DNA of 64,000 bases from Inia geoffrensis (GCA_036417435.1 CM070903.1:92525001-92589000); one strand, 5' to 3'. Positions 11,557 through 23,790 are shown, numbered from the stretch's first letter. A program made the numbers and translations. Notes: generated by a model not told the origin, from the sequence alone.

Positions 11557-13540
11557 ATTTTTTTAAAGCAGTGGACTTTATCCTCTTAGAATCACCACCA
11601 ATTTTTGTGAAAACTTTGATTCTTAAAGCAAACAAACAAAAAACCTGATTGTCTCTACTGACAGAGTATTTGTTTAATTTAAAATAGAAAGCTCCTTATA
11701 CAATAATCAGTAAAGAACATTCTGAGCAACTAATATACTACATGGCAGACTGATTTCCTAAGAATAATAATCACTCAAAAATGTCTCTGAAGACTATAAT
11801 CCTAGACATTTCAAGAATAAATTGGAAATTTTCAATTTTTTGGAACCAAAAAATACAAGAAAACTTATATTACCAAAATTATATTTCAAAATGAAATTTA
11901 GATTTTTTTTAAAAGGAGTAGTTTGAACTTAAACTATCTACTGTTTAAATATGTTGCAAATTAAACTTTCTGAAAAAAAATTCACATTGTTTAATAATGA
12001 GCCACTCTTTAAATGGATCTAAGAATCATGTTGAATAATACTTCATGTAAATAGGAAGACTTTAGGACATATTCAAGAACCACCAGTTACAGTAAAATAG
12101 TAAGAATACAGACATTTTTTATTTTTTCCCAACCAAGTGACAAGGTATTTCATGCTGTATCTAACACTCTGCTCTGACAACTAGGCGCATATTTATATTT
12201 TCTGCTATTCTAGTTCAACATTGTCTCAGTTGATTTAGTGCCAACTCAAGTCAGTCTTTCAATATTTGTCCAGGTAACTGGACCAAGAACACCTGGTGAA
12301 GACTTGTCACAAATTACAGAGATATTCTTTATTCTTTGAACGGTTTTGGTTGGCAGAGGCGATGTTGAAAAGACAGGAGGTAAACAACACAGGGATCCAC
12401 TGAATTGTAACACTGGGAATATTACATAAACTGTGTTGTTTGATACACTTCACTAGAGTAAAATGACTGAAATGATTTTCCTCTCCAGAATTTAAAACAA
12501 AACAAAAAAAAAACAGGATTATAACAAATAAAGAACAGGACACAGACATAAGGCTTTAAATCAGGATAGATTTTAAGAAATAGGGTATAATGAGAATCAA
12601 GTCTAAGCCAAGATAAAAGAAATATCTTGGGTTTCAATTAAGTAGTAGTCCAGAGATTAGCCAGGCAGTTATCTGGAGATGGTACTAAATTTAAAATCAA
12701 CTCTGTAACCTACAGAGTTTTCAGAAGATATATTATTAAGGGAAATAATATGGAAACAAAAGGATTTCTAACTCTTAATACTATTTCTAGGCCTTCAGAT
12801 GTCAGACAATCTTAATACTTAGAAATTGGGGTAGGATTTCCTTTTCTGTGTTTCAACATAGTAAAAATAGTATACTCCTTAATGATATCAATTTCTCACT
12901 TCTCTATTTTAATGCTCACCCCATAGTTTTTGATCCCCTCTTTCTTTGGAGCCTTACCTTATGTACCCAATTAGTGATTTTAAGCCAAGCACATCTTTGA
13001 TTATGACTGATCACAAGTATTTTAACAATAACCAGTTCCTGTAAATGTAGTTCTTATGCCCCATTTATCTGAGTCCCTAGATAACATGATCAAGTTTCTT
13101 ATGCCTCAATTTTGAGAATAAAATTGTGCTATTTATACCCTAAAGCCTCTTAGGATTCTAAAATTATATGGTTCCAGGGAACAGGGCTTGCTTGGATCAT
13201 AGTTTAATGTATAAAAACACTCCTGGCAAGTTGGTGGAAGAAGTTATGATAAAGTCTGATAGTTTGAACATTTTGTCTTTGAAATATTTGAAAAATTATC
13301 AAAGGAATTAAGAGACTAGATTAGACTTGTGATATCCTAGTATCTTAAATGGAATTTCAAAGCTTTTTCAATCAGTGCAATCTCTGCTATTCTGAGTGGT
13401 AAAAGAGATGTGAGAGAGTTGACAGAGGCATTTAGGGAGAAAAACTGTGTAAGTATGTATACATACATTTTTAAAAGGAGTTTTAATTAGGTTAATTAAA
13501 ATTAGCATATAGCCAAGGATCAGAATCATCACACAAGTAG
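11557..13540. other. intronic sequence, nothing recognised
   Basis: About 2 kb of AT-rich sequence. Minus-strand open frames of 71-80 codons near 12307-12637 are rich in Phe, Leu and Cys, typical of reading T-rich DNA, and have no family similarity. Confidence 0.5.
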
Positions 13541-13544
13541 CCAT

Positions 13545-13985
13545 GGACCTAGAGATTATCGTTTACTTAAGTGAAGTAAGTCAGACAGAGAAAGACAAAA
13601 ATCATATGATATCACTTATATGCAGAACCTAATAAAAAAAGGATACAAATGAACTTATTTACAAAACAAAACAGACTCACAGATCTGGAAATCATACTTA
13701 TGGTTACCAGAGAGGAAACGTGGGGGAAAGTGATAAATAAGGAGATTGGGACTGACATATACACACTACTATATATAAAATAGATAACTAACAAGGACCT
13801 ACTGTATAGCACAGGGAACTCTACTCAATATTCTTTGTATGGTAAAAGAATCTGAAAAAGAATGGATATATCTCTATATATCTATATAGAGATATATATG
13901 TATGTATAACTGATTCACTTTGCTGTACACCTGAAACTAACACAACACTGTAAATCAACTATACTCCAATAAAAAGTTAACAATA
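13545..13985 (+). mobile_element. L1 3' UTR fragment
   Basis: Sense-strand cetartiodactyl L1 tail: 'agtaagtcagacagagaaagacaaa', 'gatatcacttatatgcagaacc', 'tatagcacagggaactctactcaat', 'aactgattcactttgctgtacacctgaaactaa', ending 'caactatactccaataaaaag', which includes the AATAAA poly(A) signal. It is strongly 5'-truncated and non-coding. Confidence 0.92.
13866..13897. repeat. perfect 15-bp inverted repeat with 2-nt loop
   Basis: ATATATCTCTATATA (13866-13880), TC, then TATATAGAGATATAT (13883-13897). The arms are exactly complementary. It sits inside the L1 3' UTR fragment, where the ancestral sequence is a simpler 'atatatgtatatg' type stretch. Confidence 0.95.
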
Positions 13986-14207
13986 AAAGAGAATATCTTA
14001 TTCACTCAACAAATATTCACTAACAGCCCACTGAGTACAAAAATTGGGTTGCAGATCAGGAATACATATGTTCCTCTGTCCTGATTGGTGTGGAGGCAGC
14101 AATACAAGATGCTGAAAGAACAGTAACATGAGATCACAAAGTTTAGGTCAGTAGCCCCAGTGGTCCAACTCAGATGTGGTAGATAAAGAATAGTAAAGGT
14201 CCTCTAG

Positions 14208-14330
14208 CTCAGTGGCTCTCAAAATTTAGCTGCATCAGAACTACCTGAAGAATCTGTTAGAACACAGATGGCTGGGCCCCTTCCTCAGAGTTTCTATCTA
14301 AGTATAGGCGGAGGCCAGAATTTTGCATTT
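14208..14330 (+). mobile_element. MER5A-like hAT-Charlie DNA transposon fossil
   Basis: It begins CAGTGGCTCTCAAAATTTAGCTGCATC and continues 'agaactacctgaagaatctgttagaac' and 'ggctgggccccttcctcagagtttct', following the MER5A consensus order. The right inverted end is eroded. Confidence 0.72.
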
Positions 14331-14649
14331 CCTTACAAACAATCTTGTGAGATATGTATTAGTACAATCCTCCTTTTCATTGTGAAGAGAATAAGGCTCA
14401 GAGTAGTTAACGTGCCAAATGAAGCTGAAGTCTCATTCTCGTAAAAAGAGTGATGAATTCTTTTCTGTGTTATAGGGACAAAGATTATTTTAAAACTTTT
14501 TACTCTTTTCTCTGATTCTATAATAATCAAGAACTATCTGGATATGCAACAAGACTTACTGAGCTACCTTACAAAAAGACCACGTGTTTCTTTGAACAAC
14601 TTATTTGGATCATGCACTGTGGAAGAGTGCATTGACATTCTTGTTTAAA

Positions 14650-15145
14650 AAAAATAATAAAACTACTTAAACCTATACAAAAATTGTGGTACACTTCCCA
14701 GCAACAAAAGGGAATGAACTACTGATACCTGCAACCATGAATAAATATCACAGATATTATTCTGAGCAAAACAATCTGCACACAAGGAATATATACTTCA
14801 TGTTTCCATTTTTATAAAATTCTAAAATTTTTTACCATGAAAATCTTGAGACTGGTGGTTAGCTAGGTTTGGTGATGGGGAATTATTCTGAAGTGACTCA
14901 GAGAACTTCTGGAGGTGATGGGAATGTTCTAATACTAAATACGAATGGAGAGTGTCCTTTTGTCAATTAAGATATATCTATTTCAATTTACGTACATTTT
15001 ATTTGAAAAAATAAGTGGTGCTATGGAGTATGAGGGGATATATAGACAAAACAAAAATGGTAGAATAATTGATGAAGCTGGTTGAGGTAGATGGAGGGTT
15101 AACTGTACTATTCTCTTTATTTCATATGTATTAAACAAACAAAAG
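14650..15145 (+). mobile_element. old L1M-type 3' UTR fragment(s)
   Basis: 'caacaaaagggaatgaactactgatacctgcaacca' and 'atgtttccatttttataaaattctaaaa' are the tail region of an ancient L1. The part from about 15020, including 'aagctggttgaggtagatggagggttaactgtactattctctttattt', is typical of an L1 3' end, possibly from a second old element. The large L1 at 15146 begins directly after it. Confidence 0.7.
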
Positions 15146-16219
15146 AGAGGGTTCAAAATAGCAGTATGGGAAGATCCTGAACTCACCTCCTCGCAGAGAT
15201 ACAACAGATCTACAACTACATATGGAATAAATCCCATGGTAAGGGACCTGAAAACTGGCTGAACAGAGCCTCCACAACAAAGGGTAAAAGGATAGCTTTG
15301 AGATGAATAAGAAAGGTAGAGATATGATCTCATCAAGGAAAACACCACACTATCTCAGAAAACCACAATTAGAAAGAATCACAAAGATATGGATCTTCAA
15401 CCTGAGGAGCAAGGGATTGAGCTGCATATCAGGCATCCCAGCCCCTAGATCCTGCACAGGAGAAAGAAGCTCCTAAAACATCTGGCTTTGAAAACCAATG
15501 AGAAATATATCCAGGAAAACCACAGAACTGCAGGGAACGAAAAACCCCTTCTTAAAGTGCTTGCACACAGACCCGACCTGAAAATCAGCACAAAACATAT
15601 GGCCTATAGGTGAAGGGGACCCACTTCCTAATCTTAAAGTTTCTGTCAAAGAGAAACTAGCTGGGATACTCCCTGGGGGCTGAGATACTGGCAGAAGCCA
15701 TTTTGTGATCTCAGGCTACTTTGATAATGCCAGGACTGAAGGGCAGCATTTTGGAATTCTCCCTATAAACTGTTAGAGACAGTGGGCATGGCCCAACTGA
15801 GGGCTCTGCCTACCCTAGCACCTAAGTCAGGCCTAACAAACAACTGAGCAACAGTCCTGCTTACCAGTGTCCAACAGAAGCCACAACCAGACCCTGCAGC
15901 CAGTCCAAGGGCAAATCCCACCTGACAGTATACCATAGCAGCCATGACTGGGCTCCACCACAGGAGGAAGATGCACAGAGTTCACATAGGGAAAATCCCT
16001 TGAGCATCTGGCTCTGGTGGCCAGGCAGGATTGTACATCTGAGCCCCACAGGACATCTCCTAAATAGCATCACTCCTTAAGTCTGGGAGAGATAGTTATT
16101 AACTAATACATAAAAGCAGAGAATTAGACAAATTGAAGAGACAGGGAAATATGTTCAAAATGAAAGAATAAGACAAAACATCAGAAAAAGAACTAAAGGA
16201 AACAGAGATAAGCAATCTA

Positions 16220-16990
16220 CCTGATAAAGATTTAAAAGTAATGGCCAGGATAGATGCTTCACTGAACATGGGAGAACAATGGATGAACACAATGAAGACT
16301 TCTACAAAGAGACAGAAAATATAAGAAAATACCAACAGAAGTTATAATGGAACAGAAGAATTCACTAGAGGGGTTAAACTGCAGATAGAACAAATCACTA
16401 AGCTGGAAGACAAAACAATGGAGCTCACTCAGACAGAGCTTCAAAATGAAAAAGGAATTTTAAAAAGTGAAAATACCTTAAGGGACCTTTGCAAGAACAT
16501 TGAGCAGAATGACATTTACATTATAGGGGTCCCAGAATGAAAAGTGAGAGAAAAAGGGCCAGAAAAATTATTTGAGGGAATGGTGGCTGAAAAATTCTCT
16601 AATCTGGGGAAGAAAACAGACATCAGGTCCAGAAAGCCCAGAGAGTTCCAAACAAGATGAAGCCAAAGAGACATACATGAAGTCATATTACAATTAAAAT
16701 GGTAAATGTTAAGGATAAAGAGAGAATCCTAAAAGCAGCAAGAGAACACAACTTGTTACATACAAGGAAAATCCCATATGAATATCTGCAGATTTTTCAG
16801 CAGGAACCTTACAGGCCAGAAAGGAGTGGCACGACATATCCATCATGTGGAAAGGAAAAATCCTCTAACCCAGAATTCTCTACCCAGCAAAGTTATCATT
16901 CAGAATTAAAGGAGACATCAAGGCTTTCCTTTGATCTCTAAAGGAGAGACCCTGTGGAGAGGGGTCCACTAAACTGGCCCTGAAAGAAAT
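16220..16990 (+). pseudogene. L1 ORF1 remnant (older large L1)
   Basis: Coiled-coil-like Lys/Glu-rich start with stops, then 'aacattataggggtcccagaatgaaa' style sequence (the IIGVPE motif of ORF1p, here followed by a stop). The C-terminal RNA-binding region survives as an 80-codon open stretch at 16699-16941 containing KERILKAAREH. ORF1p normally coats L1 RNA as a trimer; this copy cannot make it. Confidence 0.85.
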
Positions 16991-17471
16991 ATTAAAGGGA
17001 TTTCTTTAAGCTGAAAAGAAATGGCATTAGTTAATAATAAGAAAATATACTAAAGAAAAAAATCTTATTGGAAAACATAAATATACAATAAAGGTAGTAA
17101 AAAAATCACTTATAAAGCAAACATAAAGATCACAAGAAAAAAGTGGTAAAATTAACTAAAATTATAATACTTAGTTAAGGAATGCATAAAATAAAATGAT
17201 GTAAAATGTATCATCAAAAATATAAAACGTGTGTGTGTGGTGGGGGGAAGTAAAAAGACAAAATTTTGGAATGTGTTCAAATTTAAGTAGCTACCAACTT
17301 AAAACAGGCAACACTCAAAAATGTTATATGTGAACCTCACAGAAACCACAAGGAAAAAATATATAGTAAATACACAAAGGAAAACAAGAAAGAAATCTAA
17401 CTATAACACTAAAGAAAACCACCAATACACAAGGAAAGAGGTAAAAGAGAAGAAAACATAAAACAACAAAA

Positions 17472-20400
17472 TGGCAATAAGTACATACCCATCAATAATT
17501 ACTTTAAATGTAAATAAACTAAAGCAGCCAATCAAAAGACAGAGTGTCAGAATGGACAAAAAACAAGACCCATTTATTTACCACCTATAAGAGACTAATT
17601 TCATAAGAAAGGACACACACAGACAGAAAATGAAGGAATGGAAAAATATATTCCATGCAAATGGAAATGAAAAGAAAGCTGGAGTAGCTATACTCATATT
17701 AGACAAAAATAGACTTTAAAACAAAGACTGTAAGAAAAGACAAAGAAGAGTATTACGTGATGATAAACAGGTCAATCCAGCAGGAAGATACAACATTTAT
17801 AAATGTATATGCACCCAACAGAGGAGCACCAAGATATAAAAGCAAATATTAATGGACCTTAAGGGAGAATTTGAAAGCAATGCAATAATAGTAGGGGACT
17901 TTAACACCCTACTTACATCAATGGATATGCCATCCAGACAAAAAATCAATAAGGAAACATCAAATTTAAACAACACATTGGACCAGAGGGACTTAATAGC
18001 TATAGAGCATTCCATCCAAAAGCAGGAGAATATGCATTCTTTTTAAGTACACATGAAACATTTTCCTGGATAGATCACATGTTAGGTCACAAAATGAGTC
18101 TCAATAAATTCAAGAAAAATCTTCTCCAACCACAATGGTATGAAACTAGAAATCTATCATGAGAAAAAAAAAAAAGGAAAAAAACCACAAAAATGTGGAG
18201 ATTAAAAATATGTTACTGAACAACCAAGGGGTCTTTGGAGAAATCAAAAAAAATACTTACAGACAAATGAAAACAGAAATATGACATAACCAAATCTATG
18301 GGATGCAGCAAAAATTGTTCTAAGAGGGAAGTTCATAATAATGAAACAACAACAAAAAAATCCCAAATAAACAATCTAACTTTACACCTAAAGGATCTAG
18401 AAAAAGAAAAATAAGTGAAGACCACAATTAGCAGAAGGAAGAGAATAATAAAGATAGGATGGAAATAAATGAAAGCGAGACTAAAAAAAAATAGAAAATA
18501 TAAAGGAAACTAAGAGCTGGTAATTTGAAATGATAAAATCAACAAAACTTTAGCTAGACTAACCAAGAGAAAAAGAGAGGGCTCAAATAAATAAAATCAT
18601 AAATGAAAGAGAAGTTACAAATGTAACCACATAAATGTGAAGGATCAAATGAGACTACTACAAATAATTATATGCCAACAGTGTGACAACCTAAAAGAAA
18701 TGGATAAATTCCTAGAAACATAAAATCTTCCAAGACTGAATCATGAAGAAATAGAAAATCTGAACAGAGCAATTACTAGTAAGGAGGTTGAAACAGGAAT
18801 CAAAAATCTCACAACAAACAAAAGCTGAGGACCAGTGGCTTCACTGGCAAACTCTACAAAACACCCAAAGAAGATTTAATACCTATTCTTCTCTCAAAGT
18901 TGACACAAAATGTTCACAGATGACTTAATACTTTTCTTCCAAAAAAATTGAGGATGAGGGAAACCTTCCAAAGCACTTTACAAAGCCAGCATTACCCTGA
19001 TATTAAAACCAGACAAGGACACCACAAAAAAGGAAATTTACATGCCATTATCACTAATAACCACAGATACAAACCTCAATGAATTATTAGCAAATCATAT
19101 CCAACAATACATTAAAAATTGTACATCATGAGCAAGTGTGATTTATTCCAGGGAAGCAAGGATGATTCAACATCTATAAAACAATCCATGTGATACTCCC
19201 ATTAACAAAATGAAGGATCAAAATCATATGATCATCTCAACAGATGCAGAAAAAGCATTTGACAAAATACAACTCTCATTTAACTGTCAATAAAGTGGGT
19301 GTAGAGGGAATATACCTCAACATAGTAAAGGCCATATATGACAATTTCACAGATAATAACACTCAATGAAGAAAAACTGACAGCTTTTCCTCTAAAATCA
19401 GGAATAAGACAAGGATGCCCACTCTTGCCACTTTTATTCAACATAGTATTGAAACTCCTAGCCACAGCAATTAGGCAAGGAAAGAAATAAAAGACACTCA
19501 AATCTGGACACAGAAATAAAACTGTCACTATTTACAGATGACATTACATTATACATAGAAAACCCTGAATACCCCACCAAAAAGATGTGAGAATAAATAA
19601 ATTCAGTAAAGCTACAGGATACAAAATCAATATACAGAAATCTGTGGCATTTCTATACACTAATAACAAACTATCAGAAAGAGAAGTTAACAATCCCATT
19701 TACAATTACATCAAAAGAATAAAATAACTAGGAAGAAATTTAACCAAGTAGGTGAAGTATTTGCACACTGAAAACTGTAAGACACTGATGAAACAAAAAG
19801 ACATATAAATGAAAAAATATTCTGTGCTCATGGATTGGAATAATTAATATTGTTAAGACGTACATATTACATAAAGCAATCTACAGCTTCAATGCAATAT
19901 CTATCAAAATTCCAATGACTTATTTCACAGAAATAAAACAAATAATTTTAAAATTTCCATGAAACACAAAAAACCCTGAATAGCCAAAACAAGCTTGAGA
20001 AAGAAGGACAAACCTGGAGGTATCATGTGTCCTGATTTCAAGCTATACTACCAAGCTATGGCAGTCAAAATAGTATGGTACTGGCACAAAAACATACACA
20101 GACATCAGTGGAACAAAACTGAGAACCCAGAAATAAACCCATACATATATGGACAATAGTTACAACAAAGGAGCAAAGAACATACAATGGGGAAAGGATA
20201 GTCTCTTTCATAAATGGTGCTGGGAAAACTGAACGCCCACATGCAGAAGAATGAAACTAGACCACTTCTTACACCATACACAAAAATTAACTCAAAATGC
20301 GTTAAGGATTTGAATGTAAGACCTGAAACCATACAATTCCTTGGAGAAAATGTTGGTGGTAATCTCATTGACATCAGTCTTAACAAATATTTTTTTGTGG

Positions 20401-20665
20401 ATCTGACTCTAAAAGCAAAGGAAACAAAAGCAAAAATAAACAAATGGGACAATGTTAAACTAAAAAGATACTGCACGTGAAGGAAACCTTCATCAAAATG
20501 AAAAGGCAACCTACTGAATGAGAGATTTTTGCAAACCATATATCTGATAAGGGGTTGATATCCAAAATATATAAAGGACCCATACAACACAACAATAAAA
20601 AACTAAACAAACCAATTCAAAAAATGGGCAGAGAGTCTGAATGGACATTTTTCCAAAGAAGACAT
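17472..20665 (+). pseudogene. L1 ORF2 remnant (older large L1)
   Basis: The likely start ATG at 17472 is followed by the endonuclease head (SIITLNVNKLKQPIKR). An endonuclease segment containing IVGDFNTLLTSMD is open at 17852-18046. Reverse transcriptase remnants include the 'atgcagaaaaagcatttgac' (DAEKAFD) stretch at about 19243-19262. The C-terminal region is open at 20214-20480 (e.g. [19 protein letters not shown]). Many stops and frameshifts; no activity is possible. Confidence 0.88.
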
Positions 20666-20670
20666 ACATA

Positions 20671-20790
20671 ATATTAGAGGATGCTGGGATAAAGATATAA
20701 GGATTCTATACATAATATATTTGCAACATTTTTGTGAGTTGAAATTGTTTCAAAATAAAAAATTAAATTAATTAAAAAAAAAACATTCTG
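20671..20790 (+). mobile_element. old L1 3' end fragment
   Basis: 'gcaacatttttgtgagttgaaattgtttcaaaataaaaaatta' is the terminal sequence of an ancient L1 3' UTR with its poly(A) signal and an A-rich tail. It directly abuts the truncated large L1. It could be the remainder of the old L1 whose 3' UTR also lies at 14650-15145. Confidence 0.65.
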
Positions 20791-22156
20791 AGATTCTCAA
20801 GACACTGGCCAGCACTTTGCTAGATACGACTGAATTCTACTTTTATTAAATGACCTGAGCCAAAAATATATAAAAAGTAACTGTTGCCAACGGGGCAACT
20901 TACCACTTAAGCAGAGTATTCATAAAGTATCTGCTTTTCAGTAGCATTGCAGACCACTGATTTACCATACAGAGTTAGCTGCCATGTGCAACCTCCTGAT
21001 GCTGAGGCATTACAACCCAAGGCAATTAGAGCATTTGCAAATGAGAGAGCTCAACTGATATTTTTGGTGATGCCTGAGAATTGTAGATGGATACCTACTA
21101 ATTTTAATTTCAAAATTGTAATTAAGAGAGAGCAGACTGTACAAAGTACAGATTCTTACGTGGATTATTAAAGGGGTACTTTAAAAGACAAAGCAGTACT
21201 CAGTAGACCAACAAAATTCATAAATTATAGTCATATTTGACTGAGTTTACTTCCTTCTTGGAAGAAGTTATTAATTGATTGGTAATGTTAATATATATAA
21301 AGGACAGTTAGACTTAAGTAAGATATTATTAGTCTTTTGTAATATCTTGTTGAAAACAAGGAAAAATATTGATGGAGCAGATGTATAATTACATGAATTT
21401 TTTGTTAGCTTAATTCCTGACAGAAGTATCATGGTTAACGGGTTAGTATCACTATGGAAGGAGGCCCAAAGAGCTTTTCCTCTGCCAAGTCTGTTTAAAA
21501 AGAATATTTGTCAATGACACATTAGACTGAGAATCAATGGTACAGTGAGCACCTGCCAAAATCACAGTTGTTTTTATCTTTGCCACATGATTCCCACCAT
21601 AGTGAACACAGCTTGCTGGGAAAGAAAAGGATGTTTGATGCAAAATGACCATGTCTATGCTGCCAGTGGCTAGACAAACCAATGAGATCCCTTCTTTTAG
21701 GGAGCCAGACAATTTGATTGTGTCAACTCCATTCCTTTCCAGCATCATTTCCCAATGTTTTAGTCACCTGACTTGAGCACCTGTACCCCTCGACTCTGGA
21801 CTTAAAGTTGTAACAACTCCAAAGCAGCAGACATTTCATACTTCTAGGTATGTGCACGTGCTTTCCACCTACATAGAGTACTCATCCCACATGGTGTTAA
21901 TTTATCTTATCAGTCAATCAATAATAACACATAAAATGTTTTCTCTTGTTATTGAGACAAAAATGTATTGCAGGCTTTTCAGCAAGTTTTATTCCAACAA
22001 ATGGGTAGTCTACAATTTTGGGAAGATAAAACATTCACTTTTAAAAATATGGAGTGCTAAGAATTCTTCAACTTTACTATCCTTTGATTACTTTAGGTAG
22101 AGTGTACTTATAAATTACAACCTTGTAGTGTTTACAAGAATAATAAAGATTAATAA
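20791..22156. other. intronic sequence downstream of the exon; unexplained open segment
   Basis: No repeat family recognised. The minus strand is open for 98 codons at 21452-21748 with a balanced amino-acid mix, and the plus strand for 74 codons at 20947-21171. Neither resembles a protein that I know. The 21425-21790 part may be an unnamed old repeat; it is the stretch here most worth comparing with other mammals. Confidence 0.35.
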
Positions 22157-22165
22157 TGAACTTAC
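22157..22165 (-). promoter_or_regulatory. 5' splice donor of the NAALADL2 exon
   Basis: On the minus strand the exon ends ...AGTATTG and the intron begins GTAAGTTCA, a near-consensus U1 donor (GTAAGT). The exon therefore ends at 22166, with one base of a split codon carried into the next exon. Confidence 0.88.
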
Positions 22166-22316
22166 CAATACTTGGATAACCAGGTGTGGAAGGGTCTCCT
22201 CCTGGATTCAGTGACACCATAAAGGTATCATAGCTAAGAGTTGCAGTCTTTGGTAAGTCACAAGGATCAATATACAGAAGAACACCTCCAAATCCAGCCT
22301 TTTCCAATAAGGAAAG
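22166..22316 (-). CDS. NAALADL2: NAALADL2 internal coding exon (PA-domain region)
   Basis: Read on the minus strand, a pyrimidine-rich tract ending in TTTTAG is followed by 151 nt with no stop codon and then by a GTAAG donor. The exon starts in phase 0 and ends after the first base of a codon, so it encodes 50 residues plus one base. The peptide begins LSLLEKAGFGGVLLYIDP, and includes the family signature GDPSTPGYPS near its end. In the glutamate carboxypeptidase II / transferrin-receptor-like family this GVLLY.DP...GDP.TPGYP pattern lies in the protease-associated (PA) domain. The residues match the NAALADL2 paralogue as I remember it and differ clearly from FOLH1. NAALADL2 is a type II membrane protein whose peptidase activity is doubtful; that is family knowledge, not visible here. 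The frame and both splice sites look intact, so I see no sign of a pseudogene. Flanking exons were looked for by eye and not found. Confidence 0.93.
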
Positions 22317-22340
22317 CTAAAAGAGGAGAACAAATTATTA
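22317..22340 (-). promoter_or_regulatory. 3' splice acceptor of the NAALADL2 exon
   Basis: On the minus strand the sequence reads TTTGTTCTCCTCTTTTAG immediately before the exon: a polypyrimidine run with only two interrupting G residues, then the invariant AG at 22318-22317. It fixes the exon start at 22316, which gives a phase-0 open frame. Confidence 0.88.
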
Positions 22341-23790
22341 AAAATGCCCTCATATACGTTTTTAGTTCATATATGGACACTTCATAAAAGTGACTACAAT
22401 TAGATGCCTCCTTTTTCTGTTATTGTTTTCTTTTAAAATAAGTAGAAACTTCCAATTTTCTCATTATCAAAGCCCAGACAGAGAGTTATCCTACTGGTCT
22501 CTCCATTTTTCCTCTGTTCAACAATATTTAAGCTGCATTCTTAGAATGTTTATATTTGATTTCAGTTGTCTGCATTTGGAATTTCTTCATTTTTTAATTG
22601 TCCAAGTAGATTTGGAAGTTTTCACTTTCATGAGATTAACAAAAAATCTACCACAGACAAAGTTCCATTGTAAAAGGAGAGCTGTTCTGACCGTTATTAT
22701 ATTCTTCCCTAGAGCAGAAGACATCCAACAGTATTTTGATTTATTTTCTCCAGGGCTGAGACTGCCACACCAGTTGTTAAAATGTTGAAATCTTTCACAC
22801 GGTTTGGCAAACAGCCACTGACCTGAACCTCCTGAGGGCCCCCACTAGCCACTCTGGTCTCTTCCCTGGATGTCCCAGTCAGAACTCTAAGATAGAGCAA
22901 CTAATGGGTATATACACAACAAAGTAGTGGGCCTCCTTCTAAATGGTCAGTTCCTGCTTTGTCTCTGTCATTAAATACTTTGAAAATATCCTGATTACCT
23001 CTATGAACATACTTAATGCAAAGGTTCCGCTCTGTTCCTCAGTAAGTACACAATAGAGAAGTATGATGGGGCAGATGAACTTGACATCCCAGGTTCTCTT
23101 TGTTTTAACTTATTAAATTAATTTTGGTGGGTAAAGATCTTATTCATCTTAGTGTGACTTACATGATTGATATAAGTCACAATCTTGATATAAGTATGCT
23201 ATGTTAATTGTATCTTTTCAACTCCTTTAAAACTGTTCTGTATTTTTCCATTTTTAAACAAGTAATGAACAAGTATGGATTTTTATAAGAAGAAAAAAGA
23301 AACCCAACACTGAGAACCTAAGCTAAGTATAATGGACTCACATGTATACCTTCTATAAGAAACCACTCTGATCAGACTTCTTTTTTTTCCCCATCAATGT
23401 TTTAATGAAGATAGGGAATGGATTCAGGGAGAGAGGAGGAATGAGAGACAGAAAAAAAGAGAAAATAATATGTGAATAAAGGGTGAGATTTAAGACTGAT
23501 GCTCCAAATGCAGAGACTGAAGTCCTTAGGGAGGGTTTCTAATGTTTGGATGCTGAAATTGCTATTCTCAAAAAGAATGATCAATGGAATGATTTTCAAT
23601 GTTCTGCTTACTATAGGAGAATATATCAAGAAAAAAATGAACTTCTCTAGAAAGCAATTTTTTAAATATTAAAAATTTCTTTTTTTTTTATTACTACAGC
23701 AATTTGTGATCATTAGCGAGAAAGATACACATGTCAACAAAACAAAAAAGCAAAAGGCAATCCCATTATCTTACCTGTCAAGAGGTCACA
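22341..23790. other. intronic sequence upstream of the exon, nothing recognised
   Basis: A 132-codon plus-strand open frame (22390-22788) is antisense to the gene, Phe/Leu/Ser-rich, and without family resemblance. No repeat recognised. Confidence 0.5.

Larger units (their letters stand above)
15146..20670 (+). mobile_element. large decayed L1 (5' UTR, ORF1, ORF2), 3' end missing
   Basis: The 5' UTR starts near 15146: 'caaaatagcagtatgggaagatcctgaactcacctcctc' is a decayed form of the usual L1 start with its 'caagatggcgg' YY1 site mutated. It is followed by ORF1 (about 16220-16990) and ORF2 (about 17472-20665), both full of stops and frameshifts. Sequence stops at 'ccaaagaagacatacat' inside the C-terminal part of ORF2; the last part of ORF2, the 3' UTR and the poly(A) tail are absent. 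This is an old, inactive copy. It is antisense to NAALADL2. Confidence 0.92.
1..22165 (-). other. NAALADL2: NAALADL2 intron downstream of the exon (partial)
   Basis: Sequence at lower coordinates follows the GTAAG donor and is inferred to be the next intron of the minus-strand gene, running out of the window. It contains the old large L1, two minus-strand CHR SINEs, an MLT1 LTR and several DNA transposon fossils. The expected continuation of the protein was looked for on the minus strand and not seen. Confidence 0.75.

Noticed and set aside
20105..20590. 161-codon minus-strand open frame
   Set aside because: It is the reverse-strand shadow of degraded L1 ORF2; the sense strand carries the recognisable protein.
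22390..22788. 132-codon plus-strand open frame beside the NAALADL2 exon
   Set aside because: It is antisense to the gene, Phe/Leu-rich, without splice signals or domain resemblance.
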